6,830 nt of DNA from Pseudomonadota bacterium (GCA_016522385.1 JAEKFU010000277.1:1-6830); one strand, 5' to 3'. Numbered from the stretch's first letter, positions 1-6,231 are shown. Notes: generated by a model from the letters alone, not told the origin. Program-made: numbers and translations.

Positions 1-305
1 GCGGCATGCTCGAACATGGTCATCTTGCGCTCATGCATGTCCTGCGTGACAATGAGCTGCTGAACGTCGGTCAGCATCTGTTCGCGTTTCACTAGGAAAT
101 CGGGGATGACGCCAGTGACATGACCACCCGCCGCCAGCACCGAACGGGCGGTTTCACCCATCAGGCCGAGGCTGCCGCCGCCATAGACCAGACCAAGCCC
201 GTTATCGGCAATGGACTTGCCCAGCACACGGGCCGAGGCCATATAGATGGGATCACGGCCGGGCCCTGAGCCGCAGTAGACACACAGTTTTTGAATCGGT
301 TCCAT
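1..305 (-). CDS. LOG/TIGR00730-family protein, N-terminal part (cut by window edge)
   Basis: The minus-strand ATG at 305-303 opens a frame with no stop up to the left edge, giving 101 complete codons. The product starts MEPIQKLCVYCGSGPG, followed by the glycine-rich LVYGGGSLGLMGE segment (about residues 39-51) and GGHVTGVIP (about 60-68). These are the N-terminal Rossmann-type signatures of the LOG / 'lysine decarboxylase-like' family, whose characterised members release the free base from cytokinin riboside 5'-monophosphates and related nucleotides. The PGGxGTxxE active-site motif of the family would lie beyond the edge, so catalytic competence cannot be judged. An AAGGG (minus strand, 315-311) four bases before the ATG is a plausible ribosome binding site. 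The gene is divergent from the LysM gene. Family assignment is secure; the physiological substrate in bacteria such as this one is usually unknown. Confidence 0.9.
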   Translation of the reverse strand, partial: MEPIQKLCVYCGSGPGRDPIYMASARVLGKSIADNGLGLVYGGGSLGLMGETARSVLAAGGHVTGVIPDFLVKREQMLTDVQQLIVTQDMHERKMTMFEHA

Positions 306-765
306 ACAGCCCTTGTGGTACGCCGATACGCCCTGCGTCAAGCATGCCGTAACGACATGATAAATTCCAATCGGTCAGAACGCGCGGATAGGTTCATCTT
401 TGCGCTGATTTGGTTGGTTTGGCCCGCAATCATTCCGACAGAAGGAAGGTCATGCTGGAGAAATGCGACAAAGAATTCAGCAATTCCTGGCCAATCCAAC
501 CGAATTCTACCGGACGAAGCCTATTTTCCCACCGACGGCGTTGCAAAATGCCTAAAGTGGTACTCGCTATTGTACATTTTTTCCCTTGGCAGCGGAAAAA
601 TGCACAGCCTCGGCGCCGGAAGGCAACTATTCCACGCGCCCTGATTGCGCAGAAATGCCTGTCGTTCTATTGTGCAGCGGGATATGGCGGTCTAGATGCC
701 GCATTAATTATGAGGGCCGGTGCAATGACCGCCGTGAAGGGTGGTTACCGGTTTGGGCGGAGCTT
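306..765. other. 460-base divergent intergenic region
   Basis: This stretch separates the minus-strand LOG-family gene from the plus-strand LysM gene and is visibly less GC-rich than the flanking genes. Open frames here (291-644, 410-769, and the 5' extension of the LysM frame from a TTG at 586) have no recognisable protein character and lack convincing start signals. It should contain promoters for both genes. For the minus strand, TTGACG (341-336) is a fair -35, but the best -10 at 15-17 bases (around 320-313) is poor. The plus-strand candidates are listed separately. I see no tRNA, no hairpin followed by a T-run and no repeat array. Confidence 0.7.
645..673 (+). promoter_or_regulatory. Candidate housekeeping promoter for the LysM gene
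   Basis: TTGCGC (645-650) and TATTGT (668-673) are separated by exactly 17 bases and resemble the relaxed alphaproteobacterial sigma-70 pattern. Initiation would fall near 680, leaving a leader of about 85 bases. A weaker overlapping pair, TTGTGC (670-675) and TAGATG (693-698), also has 17-base spacing. This is a pattern match by eye only. Confidence 0.3.
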
Positions 766-769
766 ATGA
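725..769 (+). CDS. Possible 14-residue leader peptide overlapping the LysM gene start
   Basis: An ATG at 725 opens MTAVKGGYRFGRSL and stops at TGA 767-769, so its stop overlaps the LysM ATG (766-768) as ATGA, the classic arrangement for translational coupling. A GAGGG (712-716) sits 8 bases before this ATG, a better-spaced Shine-Dalgarno than the GGAG (759-762) that lies only 3 bases before the LysM ATG. The same frame also has an ATG at 710, which would give 19 residues. The peptide has no recognisable similarity, and nothing shows that it is made. It could be a chance open frame, since the frame is open back to 410. Confidence 0.2.
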   Translation: MTAVKGGYRFGRSL

Positions 770-2574
770 AAAAGAACCCGTTGATTTATTTCGTTAGCGG
801 CGCGGTAATTTCTGCCGTCTTACTGGTAGTCGTTACCCGCGAACGTTGGCAGGGGGCAATGGCGGCGGTTGAGACGAGTTCCTCGTCGTCACAAACGGCG
901 AGCAATGCCGGTACATCGCAAACTGGTTCTCAACCAGTAGCGGAACAACCGCCGGCCAAAGAGCAGCAACAGGCTGCTGTGGAGCCGAAGGCAAAGCTGG
1001 AAAAACAAACTGAAGCTGCAGCGCAGGCCGATACGGAAACATCGGTAGCACCTAAGACGCCGGCAAAGCCGGCGGCCAAACCTTCAGTTGAACCGGAACA
1101 GGCCAAGGAATCCGTCACGCCGAGTTTTGACATCGTGCGCGTGGAAGAAGATGGCGGTGCCGTCATTGCCGGACGTGCCGAGCCAGGATCTGAGGTTATG
1201 TTGACCCTCGATGGCGATACCGTAGGAGAGGCGGTCGCCAACGATCGTGGCGAATGGGTGGTCACCCCGATGCAGCCTTTGCCAAAGGGCGCGCATAACC
1301 TGATGATCGTATCCAAGAACGCCGCAGGCGAGGTGAAGCAGTCTGACCAGGTGGTGGCGGTAGCCGTGCCGGAAACCGGCGACGAGCAACCGCTCATCGT
1401 GCTCACCAAGCCGTCCGAGCCAAGTAAGGTGTTGCAGAAGCCAGAACCTGCGGCCACGGCTCAGTCACAGACCGAGCAGGCCGTCGCCGCTGTCGATCCA
1501 TCGGCGGAAACCGCAAAGTCGGAACCGGCGCCAGCCGCCAAGGCAGCCCCTGCTGAGTCTGCCACCGAACCAACTCCACAGCCGGCTCCATTGACTAAAA
1601 CGCCATTGTCGCTTGAAACCGTAGATTACAATGATGCCGGCGATATCATTTTTTCCGGCAAGACAGATGCCGGAGCTACCGTGCGCATCTATGTCGACAA
1701 TCAGCATGTCGGCGATGCGCTGGCGGACAGCTCCGGTCAGTGGTTGTTCAGGGGCAACGAGAAGATATCCTCCGGCCTGCACTTGTTGCGGATAGACAGG
1801 GTCCAGTCCAATGGCAAGGTCGTGCAACGTCGCGAGTTGCCATTTGAGCGCGCTGATCCAGCCAAGGTGGCCGAACTTCAAGCGGCTCAGTCCGCAGGGA
1901 CCGCGTCTGCCACCCAAACGCCGACAACGGGGCAAACGTCTTCTCAGTCGAGCAAGACGGAACCGGCAGCCGAGACAGAACCAGCAACTCAGTCTCAAAC
2001 GGCAGCAAAGTCAGAACCACCCACTCAGACAGAGCAAGCGGTTGCGAGCGAGCCCGCGAGCCAAGTCGAGCAGGCAGCCAAGTCTGAACCTGTAGCTAAG
2101 ACCGAAAAGGCAAAGAAAATCGAGCCGTCGGTCGAAACGACATCGGTGGAGCCGGCGCCATCTGTGCCGTCGCCGAGCGATGCAAACCAGAGTTCCGAAA
2201 CACAAACCGCCGCTGTGGCAACGACACAGCAAACCGGGACGTCGGCACAGGCTGCTGCGGACACATCGAACGTAGCGGAGAATGAGACACAAACCGCAGC
2301 CATAACACCTGAGAGGAAGAACGAGCAGTCGGTCGTCCCAAGGATCGGCCGGGTGGTCATTCAGCCCGGCAACAACTTGTGGAACATCTCACGGGTCATC
2401 TATGGCAGCGGCATTCAGTACAGTGTAATTTACGAGGCCAACAAGGACCAGATTCGCAATCCCGATCTGATTTATCCAGGCCAGATTTTCAGCACGCCCG
2501 GCGCCGCACCACCTGAAGAAATCGATCCTAAGCGCCGTGAGCCTCTGGCAAACATTGATTCCTCCACCCAGTAG
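766..2574 (+). CDS. Membrane-anchored LysM protein with two Ig-like modules
   Basis: The 602-residue product starts MKKNPLIYFVSGAVISAVLL, giving a short basic tip and one hydrophobic segment (about 6-24), probably an uncleaved anchor. There is no cysteine anywhere, so it is not a lipoprotein. An Ala/Glu/Gln/Pro/Lys-rich linker (about 30-118) leads to two related beta-rich modules, 119-202 and 281-362, sharing the pattern 'G-A/D-x-I-x-x-G-[RK]-[AT]-x-x-G-[SA]-x-V', VG[ED]A and 'G[EQ]W'. These resemble bacterial Ig-like domains. A second low-complexity linker (363-525) precedes a C-terminal LysM domain (526-578; core NNLWNISRVIYG and NPDLIYPGQIF), a peptidoglycan-binding fold. I infer a periplasmic cell-wall-associated role; no enzymatic domain is visible. 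The ATG at 766 is preferred over the in-frame TTG at 586 because the anchor starts there and the upstream residues look random. Similar LysM proteins next to an ABCB-type exporter occur in Rhizobiales. Confidence 0.88.
   Translation: MKKNPLIYFVSGAVISAVLLVVVTRERWQGAMAAVETSSSSSQTASNAGTSQTGSQPVAEQPPAKEQQQAAVEPKAKLEKQTEAAAQADTETSVAPKTPAKPAAKPSVEPEQAKESVTPSFDIVRVEEDGGAVIAGRAEPGSEVMLTLDGDTVGEAVANDRGEWVVTPMQPLPKGAHNLMIVSKNAAGEVKQSDQVVAVAVPETGDEQPLIVLTKPSEPSKVLQKPEPAATAQSQTEQAVAAVDPSAETAKSEPAPAAKAAPAESATEPTPQPAPLTKTPLSLETVDYNDAGDIIFSGKTDAGATVRIYVDNQHVGDALADSSGQWLFRGNEKISSGLHLLRIDRVQSNGKVVQRRELPFERADPAKVAELQAAQSAGTASATQTPTTGQTSSQSSKTEPAAETEPATQSQTAAKSEPPTQTEQAVASEPASQVEQAAKSEPVAKTEKAKKIEPSVETTSVEPAPSVPSPSDANQSSETQTAAVATTQQTGTSAQAAADTSNVAENETQTAAITPERKNEQSVVPRIGRVVIQPGNNLWNISRVIYGSGIQYSVIYEANKDQIRNPDLIYPGQIFSTPGAAPPEEIDPKRREPLANIDSSTQ
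1954..2130 (+). repeat. Degenerate TEP/SEP/EQA repeats in the LysM protein linker
   Basis: Codons 397-455 encode an irregular series of short units of the type K-[ST]-E-P, T-E-Q-A, S-E-P-A and V-E-Q-A, with Ala, Gln and Thr between them. At DNA level the units are degenerate, so this is an old or composition-driven repeat rather than a fresh tandem duplication. It is expected to be a flexible spacer between the anchor/Ig-like part and the LysM domain. Confidence 0.6.
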
Positions 2575-2585
2575 GTTTGTGCGAT

Positions 2586-2614
2586 TTGCAATCGGCCACG
2601 CCGCAGCCTAAATA
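2586..2614 (+). promoter_or_regulatory. Candidate promoter before the Atm1-type transporter gene
   Basis: TTGCAA (2586-2591) and TAAATA (2609-2614) are 17 bases apart in the 100-base gap after the LysM gene. Initiation near 2621 would give a leader of about 55 bases. The -35 is fair (4 of 6) and the -10 weak (3 of 6). If real, atm1 could be transcribed separately from the LysM gene. Confidence 0.28.
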
Positions 2615-2624
2615 GTCAGGATGC

Positions 2625-2652
2625 AGCTATCCCCATTGCTGGGATCAAAGCT
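2625..2652 (+). other. Possible hairpin in the atm1 leader
   Basis: AGCT-ATCCC (2625-2633) can pair with GGGAT (2641-2645) and AGCT (2649-2652) around a 7-base loop, with a 3-base CAA bulge. No T-run follows, so it does not look like an intrinsic terminator of the LysM gene. It is followed by GC-rich dyads (GGCCCGGGCC at 2656-2665) running up to the atm1 start. It may be a structured leader or chance. Confidence 0.25.
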
Positions 2653-2674
2653 CTGGGCCCGGGCCTGACCGGCC

Positions 2675-4606
2675 ATGCCACAGTCAGCCGATCCTAACGC
2701 ACAGTTAGATTCTAACAAACGCGAGGCAGGGCAATTTCAGACGTTGCTCGAGCTGATGCCTTATCTGTGGCCGGATGGTCGTACCGATCTAAAGGTCAGG
2801 GTGGCCATCGCATTTCTCGCCCTTATAGCGGCCAAAGTCATCACGGTCATAACGCCGTTTGCGTTCAAATACGCGGTCGATGCACTTTCTGGTACTGGCT
2901 CTGCCGCAGCCAGTGTGGCAGCCGGTGCCGCCGTGCCGCTGGCGATGATCCTCGCCTATGGCTTTGGTCGCATGATGATGATCATCATGACCCAAATCCG
3001 CGATGCGCTGTTTGCCAAGGTCGGACAACATGCGGTGCGCCAGCTTGCCATTCGCACCTTCCGCCACCTGCACGCACTGTCGCTCAGCTTTCATCTGGAG
3101 CGGCGGACCGGTGGCGTGTCGCGTGTCATTGAGCGGGGCACCAAGGGGATCGACACCATCCTGCGCTTTTCGTTGTTCAACTCGTTCCCGACGATGATCG
3201 AGTTGGTTTTCGTATGCTCAATTCTGTGGTGGAATTTCGGCTGGAACTATGCGCTTGTCACCGCCATTGCGGTGACGGCCTATACCTGGTTCACCTATCA
3301 GGCCACCGAGTGGCGCATCGCTATTCGGCGTGCCATGAACGATGCCGATACCGATGCCAACACCAAGGCAATCGATAGTCTGCTAAATTTCGAGACCGTC
3401 AAGTATTTCGGTAATGAGGAACACGAAGCCGAGAGGTTTGACAAGTCGGTCGCCCGCTACGAAAAGGCCGCGGTCAAGACCTGGACGTCACTGGCGCTTT
3501 TGAATTCGGGGCAAACGATTTTGTTTACCAGCGGCATGGTCGTCTGCATGGTCATGGCTGCCTATGATGTCACCAAGGGTGTCATTACCGTTGGCGATTT
3601 CGTCATGGTCAACGCCTTCCTGATCCAGCTCTATCTGCCGCTCAATTTCCTTGGCACCGTATACCGCGACATCAAACAGGGCCTGATTGATATCGAAGCG
3701 ATGTTCGATTTGCTGAGAGTAGCCCCCGGAATCCAGGACAAGACGGACGCAACAGAGCTGCAGGTGGAAAGCGGGGTGATTGAGTTCGAAGATGTCAGTT
3801 TTGCCTACGATCCGGAGCGTGTGATCATCAAGAACCTGTCATTTACTGTGCCGGCCGGGCATACCGTGGCGATCGTCGGTCCATCCGGTGCCGGCAAGTC
3901 GACGATATCACGGTTGCTGTACCGGTTTTACGATCTGACCGGCGGCAGGATCACGATCGACGGTCAGGATATTTCAGATGTAACGCAGATGTCTCTGCGG
4001 GCTGCGGTCGGCATGGTGCCGCAGGACACCGTGTTGTTTAATGACACCATTCAATACAACATTCGGTACGGTCGGCCCAGTGCCAGCGACGAGAATGTCG
4101 AAGCGGCGGCCAAGCTTGCTCAGATCCATAATTTTGTTATGGATACGCCTGACGGCTATTTTACAATGGTTGGTGAGCGTGGTTTGAAGCTGTCGGGCGG
4201 TGAAAAGCAGCGTGTATCGATTGCCCGAACCATTCTCAAGGGGCCGCCGATCCTAATTCTGGACGAGGCGACTTCGGCTCTTGATTCGATGACCGAAAAG
4301 GAAATCCAGGCCGCCCTGCACAAGGTTTCGCAAGATCGCACTACCGTCGTCATCGCTCATCGCCTGTCGACCATCATCGACGCCGATGAAATCATCGTTC
4401 TGGAATCCGGGCAAATCGTCGAACGCGGCCGGCATCGTCAACTTCTTCAAAACAAGGGCGTCTACGCGACAATGTGGAACCGCCAGCGCGAAGCAGAACA
4501 GGCCCGTCAGAAGTTGGTTGCCCATCTCGATGATCGAGGCTTGACGGCGGAACAAGCGGCTAGACTTGCCGCAGTTGACGACAGCGGGAATCTACCCCTT
4601 CCTTAA
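2675..4606 (+). CDS. atm1: Atm1/ABCB7-type ABC half-transporter (permease-ATPase fusion)
   Basis: The 643-residue protein has six predicted membrane helices (about 42-64, 86-105, 170-188, 191-208, 277-297, 305-330) followed by an ATPase domain: Walker A GPSGAGKS (402-409), Q-loop Q450, signature LSGGE (506-510), Walker B LILDE with D530-E531, and switch H562. The subfamily is marked by EWRIAIRRAMND (212-223), AIDSLLNFETVKYFGNE (232-248) and YRDIKQGLIDIE (330-341). By alignment from memory with Novosphingobium Atm1, the glutathione-pocket residues Tyr, Arg/Arg, Asn/Gln, Gly and Arg correspond to Y203, R214/R218, N277/Q280, G327 and R331. The family exports glutathione-linked sulfur or metal compounds across the inner membrane as a homodimer. 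An in-frame TGA at 2666-2668 rules out a longer product. No clear Shine-Dalgarno precedes the ATG, which follows GC-rich dyads. Exact substrate cannot be read from sequence. Confidence 0.93.
   Translation: MPQSADPNAQLDSNKREAGQFQTLLELMPYLWPDGRTDLKVRVAIAFLALIAAKVITVITPFAFKYAVDALSGTGSAAASVAAGAAVPLAMILAYGFGRMMMIIMTQIRDALFAKVGQHAVRQLAIRTFRHLHALSLSFHLERRTGGVSRVIERGTKGIDTILRFSLFNSFPTMIELVFVCSILWWNFGWNYALVTAIAVTAYTWFTYQATEWRIAIRRAMNDADTDANTKAIDSLLNFETVKYFGNEEHEAERFDKSVARYEKAAVKTWTSLALLNSGQTILFTSGMVVCMVMAAYDVTKGVITVGDFVMVNAFLIQLYLPLNFLGTVYRDIKQGLIDIEAMFDLLRVAPGIQDKTDATELQVESGVIEFEDVSFAYDPERVIIKNLSFTVPAGHTVAIVGPSGAGKSTISRLLYRFYDLTGGRITIDGQDISDVTQMSLRAAVGMVPQDTVLFNDTIQYNIRYGRPSASDENVEAAAKLAQIHNFVMDTPDGYFTMVGERGLKLSGGEKQRVSIARTILKGPPILILDEATSALDSMTEKEIQAALHKVSQDRTTVVIAHRLSTIIDADEIIVLESGQIVERGRHRQLLQNKGVYATMWNRQREAEQARQKLVAHLDDRGLTAEQAARLAAVDDSGNLPLP
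2704..2716. promoter_or_regulatory. Perfect 13-base palindrome inside the atm1 5' end (possible operator)
   Basis: GTTAGA-T-TCTAAC is a perfect inverted repeat covering codons 10-14 of atm1, about 30 bases after the start codon. Its centre contains GATTC, a GANTC site of the kind methylated by CcrM in alphaproteobacteria. The TTAGA/TCTAA half-sites resemble the iron control element of Irr (TTAGAA-N3-TTCTAA, from memory), but the spacing is four bases shorter. The palindrome is seen directly; a regulatory role is inference. Confidence 0.25.
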
Positions 4607-4613
4607 GTCGTCG

Positions 4614-4645
4614 CCTGATGCTTTCATTGCAGTGTCGCTATCAGG
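4614..4645 (+). other. Inverted repeat in the atm1-psd gap
   Basis: CCTGAT (4614-4619) and ATCAGG (4640-4645) are perfect complements 20 bases apart, in the 80-base gap between atm1 and psd. The loop is long and no T-run follows, so it is not a convincing terminator. A weak promoter-like pair, TTGCAG (4627-4632) and TAGCTA (4650-4655) with 17-base spacing, overlaps it. Readthrough from atm1 into psd remains the simplest reading. Confidence 0.25.
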
Positions 4646-4674
4646 AGAGTAGCTAGAGTGCGCCACACCAGTCT

Positions 4675-4689
4675 GGAGGAGAGAACTTG
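4675..4689 (+). promoter_or_regulatory. Strong Shine-Dalgarno setting the TTG start of psd
   Basis: GGAGG (4675-4679, extending to GGAGGAGAG) lies 7 bases before TTG at 4687-4689. No in-frame ATG or GTG occurs near the expected N-terminus, and the residues encoded from this TTG (LNSVQSILVPVHQEGY) match the usual N-terminus of the family. This makes TTG the likely start codon. Confidence 0.75.
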
Positions 4690-5385
4690 CTGAATTCAGT
4701 TCAGTCAATCCTTGTACCGGTGCATCAGGAAGGCTATCGCTTCATCGCCATCTTTGCCGCCGCCACGCTGCTCATGTTCTGGCTGTTGCCGGATGTGTTC
4801 GGCTGGCTCGGTGTCATTCTGACGGTCTGGTGTGCCTACTTCTTCCGTGATCCTCAGCGCGTCACACCGCTGCGTGACGGTCTTATCATTTCGCCTGCCG
4901 ATGGCCGCATCTCTTCGATTGAAACGGTCACCGCACCCCCGGAGCTGGAACTCGATGGCGAGCAGTGCACGCGTATTTCGGTGTTCATGAATGTGTTCGA
5001 TGTGCATGTGAACCGGGCGCCTGTCGACGGCATCGTCACGGCGCTCAACTATGTGCCTGGCAAGTTCATAAATGCCGAGCTGGACAAAGCAAGTGAAGAC
5101 AATGAGCGTCAGGCGCTGACCATCGAAATGACCGCTGGCGACAAGCTTGGCGTTGTCCAGATCGCCGGACTTGTTGCTCGGCGTATCGTCAAGTTTGTCA
5201 AGACTGGCGATCAGTTGATGGTTGGTCAGCGTTTCGGCCTGATCCGGTTCGGTAGTCGGGTTGATGTCTATTTGCCGGTTGGTCACAATGCTTTGGTTAG
5301 TGTCGGCCAGCGTGCCATTGCCGGTGAAACGGTACTCGCTGATCTGACCCATGACGAACCGTCGCGTGTTGGGCGACCGGCATGA
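4687..5385 (+). CDS. psd: Phosphatidylserine decarboxylase, short class, proenzyme
   Basis: This 232-residue protein matches the short PSD-A class of bacterial phosphatidylserine decarboxylases, which convert phosphatidylserine to phosphatidylethanolamine at the inner membrane with a self-made pyruvoyl group. A hydrophobic N-terminal region (about 17-52, one or two membrane passes, ending AYFFRDPQRVTP) is followed by SPADGRI with D72, FMNVFDVHVNRAP with H107, and RFGSR with the expected self-cleavage between G189 and S190. D72, H107 and S190 fit the family's Asp-His-Ser processing triad. Cleavage would give a 189-residue beta chain and a 43-residue alpha chain carrying the pyruvoyl group. The start is a TTG with a strong GGAGG. 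The gene lies 80 bases after atm1 and directly before pssA, which makes its substrate. All key residues are present, so it should be functional. Confidence 0.95.
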   Translation: MLNSVQSILVPVHQEGYRFIAIFAAATLLMFWLLPDVFGWLGVILTVWCAYFFRDPQRVTPLRDGLIISPADGRISSIETVTAPPELELDGEQCTRISVFMNVFDVHVNRAPVDGIVTALNYVPGKFINAELDKASEDNERQALTIEMTAGDKLGVVQIAGLVARRIVKFVKTGDQLMVGQRFGLIRFGSRVDVYLPVGHNALVSVGQRAIAGETVLADLTHDEPSRVGRPA

Positions 5386-5428
5386 AACAGAGCAGATGAG
5401 AAAGTCGCGTAACGCAACTACCGCCGCC

Positions 5429-5443
5429 AAGGAGGTGCCGGTG
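5429..5443 (+). promoter_or_regulatory. pssA: Shine-Dalgarno pointing to a GTG start for pssA
   Basis: AAGGAGG (5429-5435) lies 5 bases before an in-frame GTG at 5441-5443. The other in-frame starts, ATG 5351 (inside the end of psd) and ATG 5396, have no comparable site. One caution is that the same stretch is half of a short in-frame duplication (see 5434-5475), so the Shine-Dalgarno may have arisen as coding sequence. Confidence 0.5.
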
Positions 5444-5475
5444 CGAACGCGCCGCTTCACCAAGGTGCCGGTGCG
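5434..5475 (+). repeat. In-frame 12-base direct repeat, 30-base offset, at the pssA 5' end
   Basis: GGTGCCGGTGCG occurs at 5434-5445 and again at 5464-5475, exactly ten codons apart. The longer context CCAAGG-(AGG)-TGCCGGTGCG at 5427-5445 recurs without the AGG at 5460-5475. At protein level it gives KEVPVR and TKVPVR in the region before the first membrane helix of PssA. It looks like a small local duplication. Confidence 0.55.
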
Positions 5476-6226
5476 TTTTCTCTTGCCCAACGTAATTACG
5501 CTTCTGGCCGTGTGCAGCGGCGTGACAGCAATAAGGCTTGCGACAGAGGGTCGTTACGAGTTGGCCGTCGCTGCTGTGATCCTGGCCTGCCTTCTGGATG
5601 CCGTCGACGGCCGGGTAGCCCGCATGCTGAAAGGCGCCTCCAAATTCGGCGCGGAACTGGACTCGCTTGCAGACTTTGTCAATTTCGGTGTCGCGCCCGC
5701 CATGCTGCTGTATATGTGGTCGCTACATGCATTCAAGAACCTTGGCTGGATTGTCGCCTTGGCGTTGGCGATCTGTTGCGCCCTACGACTGGCAAGGTTC
5801 AATGTCTCCATCGATGACCCCGACAAACCGCCATTTGCCGGCAAATTCTTCAGTGGCATCCCGGCGCCGGCCGGTGCGTTGCTCGCCATGATGCCGATGT
5901 ATCTCGGATTTCTCGGCGTTATCACGGATGGTCGGGACGCCGGGCCGATTATTCTGCCGTGGACCGTCTTGGTTGCCATTGGCATCGTCAGCCGCGTCCC
6001 GACATTCTCCGGCAAGGGATCGGGTCAGCAGATCAGCCGCGACAAGGCGCTGCCGATCGTTGTGACAGCGGTGTTCGGTCTCATTCTGTTGATTACCTAC
6101 ACCTGGGAGATGCTAACGTTTCTCTCCGCCCTATATGTTGTCATGGTGCCAGTCGCAATGCGCAGTTACAAACGCCAAAGGGTGGCCTGGGAGGCAAAGG
6201 CGAAACCGAAGTCAGAGTCTCAGTAA
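5441..6226 (+). CDS. pssA: CDP-diacylglycerol-serine O-phosphatidyltransferase
   Basis: The product is a polytopic CDP-alcohol phosphatidyltransferase of 261 residues from the GTG. It carries the complete family signature D-G-x2-A-R-x8-G-x3-D-x3-D: D56, G57, A60, R61, G70, D74 and D78, which hold the catalytic metals and the CDP moiety. About seven or eight hydrophobic segments follow the basic N-terminus, starting at LLPNVITLLAVCSGV (14-28). RLARFNV after the active-site region and the FFSGIPAPAGA loop (about 136-146) fit PssA rather than phosphatidylglycerophosphate or cardiolipin synthases. It condenses CDP-diacylglycerol with serine to phosphatidylserine, the substrate of the adjacent psd. 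From GTG 5441 there are 55 bases after the psd stop; from ATG 5351 the genes would overlap by 35 bases and the product would be 291 residues. A lysine-rich C-terminal tail is cytoplasmic. Function is certain, start position less so. Confidence 0.94.
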   Translation: MRTRRFTKVPVRFLLPNVITLLAVCSGVTAIRLATEGRYELAVAAVILACLLDAVDGRVARMLKGASKFGAELDSLADFVNFGVAPAMLLYMWSLHAFKNLGWIVALALAICCALRLARFNVSIDDPDKPPFAGKFFSGIPAPAGALLAMMPMYLGFLGVITDGRDAGPIILPWTVLVAIGIVSRVPTFSGKGSGQQISRDKALPIVVTAVFGLILLITYTWEMLTFLSALYVVMVPVAMRSYKRQRVAWEAKAKPKSESQ

Positions 6227-6231
6227 CGGCT

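Noticed and set aside
586..765. 60-residue N-terminal extension of the LysM protein from a TTG
   Set aside because: The extension is Cys/Arg-rich and unlike the Cys-free rest of the protein, and would put the membrane anchor at residue 66. The ATG at 766 begins a normal anchor segment.
291..769. Two open frames (117 and 119 codons) in the divergent intergenic region
   Set aside because: Their residue composition looks random and they overlap each other in different frames. The first also overlaps the start of the LOG-family gene. Only the last 14-19 codons of the second were kept, as a low-confidence leader.
1954..2130. Repeats in the LysM linker as a CRISPR or mobile-element array
   Set aside because: The units are degenerate, in frame with the protein, and have no regular spacer length. 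They are a low-complexity coding stretch.
930..2360. Several open frames of 90-177 codons on the minus strand opposite the LysM gene
   Set aside because: They are Ser/Ala/Cys- or Arg/Leu-rich shadows of the low-complexity linkers, have no recognisable motif, and overlap a well-supported gene.
2656..2665. GGCCCGGGCC palindrome as a protein-binding operator
   Set aside because: Short GC-only palindromes are common in DNA of this composition and no known operator matches. It was kept only as part of the unusual atm1 initiation region.
4614..4645. Inverted repeat after atm1 as an intrinsic terminator
   Set aside because: The stem is only six pairs with a 20-base loop and there is no T-run. Psd follows closely on the same strand.
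4705..5490. 261-codon open frame on the minus strand opposite psd
   Set aside because: It is fully antisense to psd, whose catalytic motifs and start signals are all intact. The translated product is rich in Arg/His/Asp with no domain pattern, typical of a high-GC antisense shadow.
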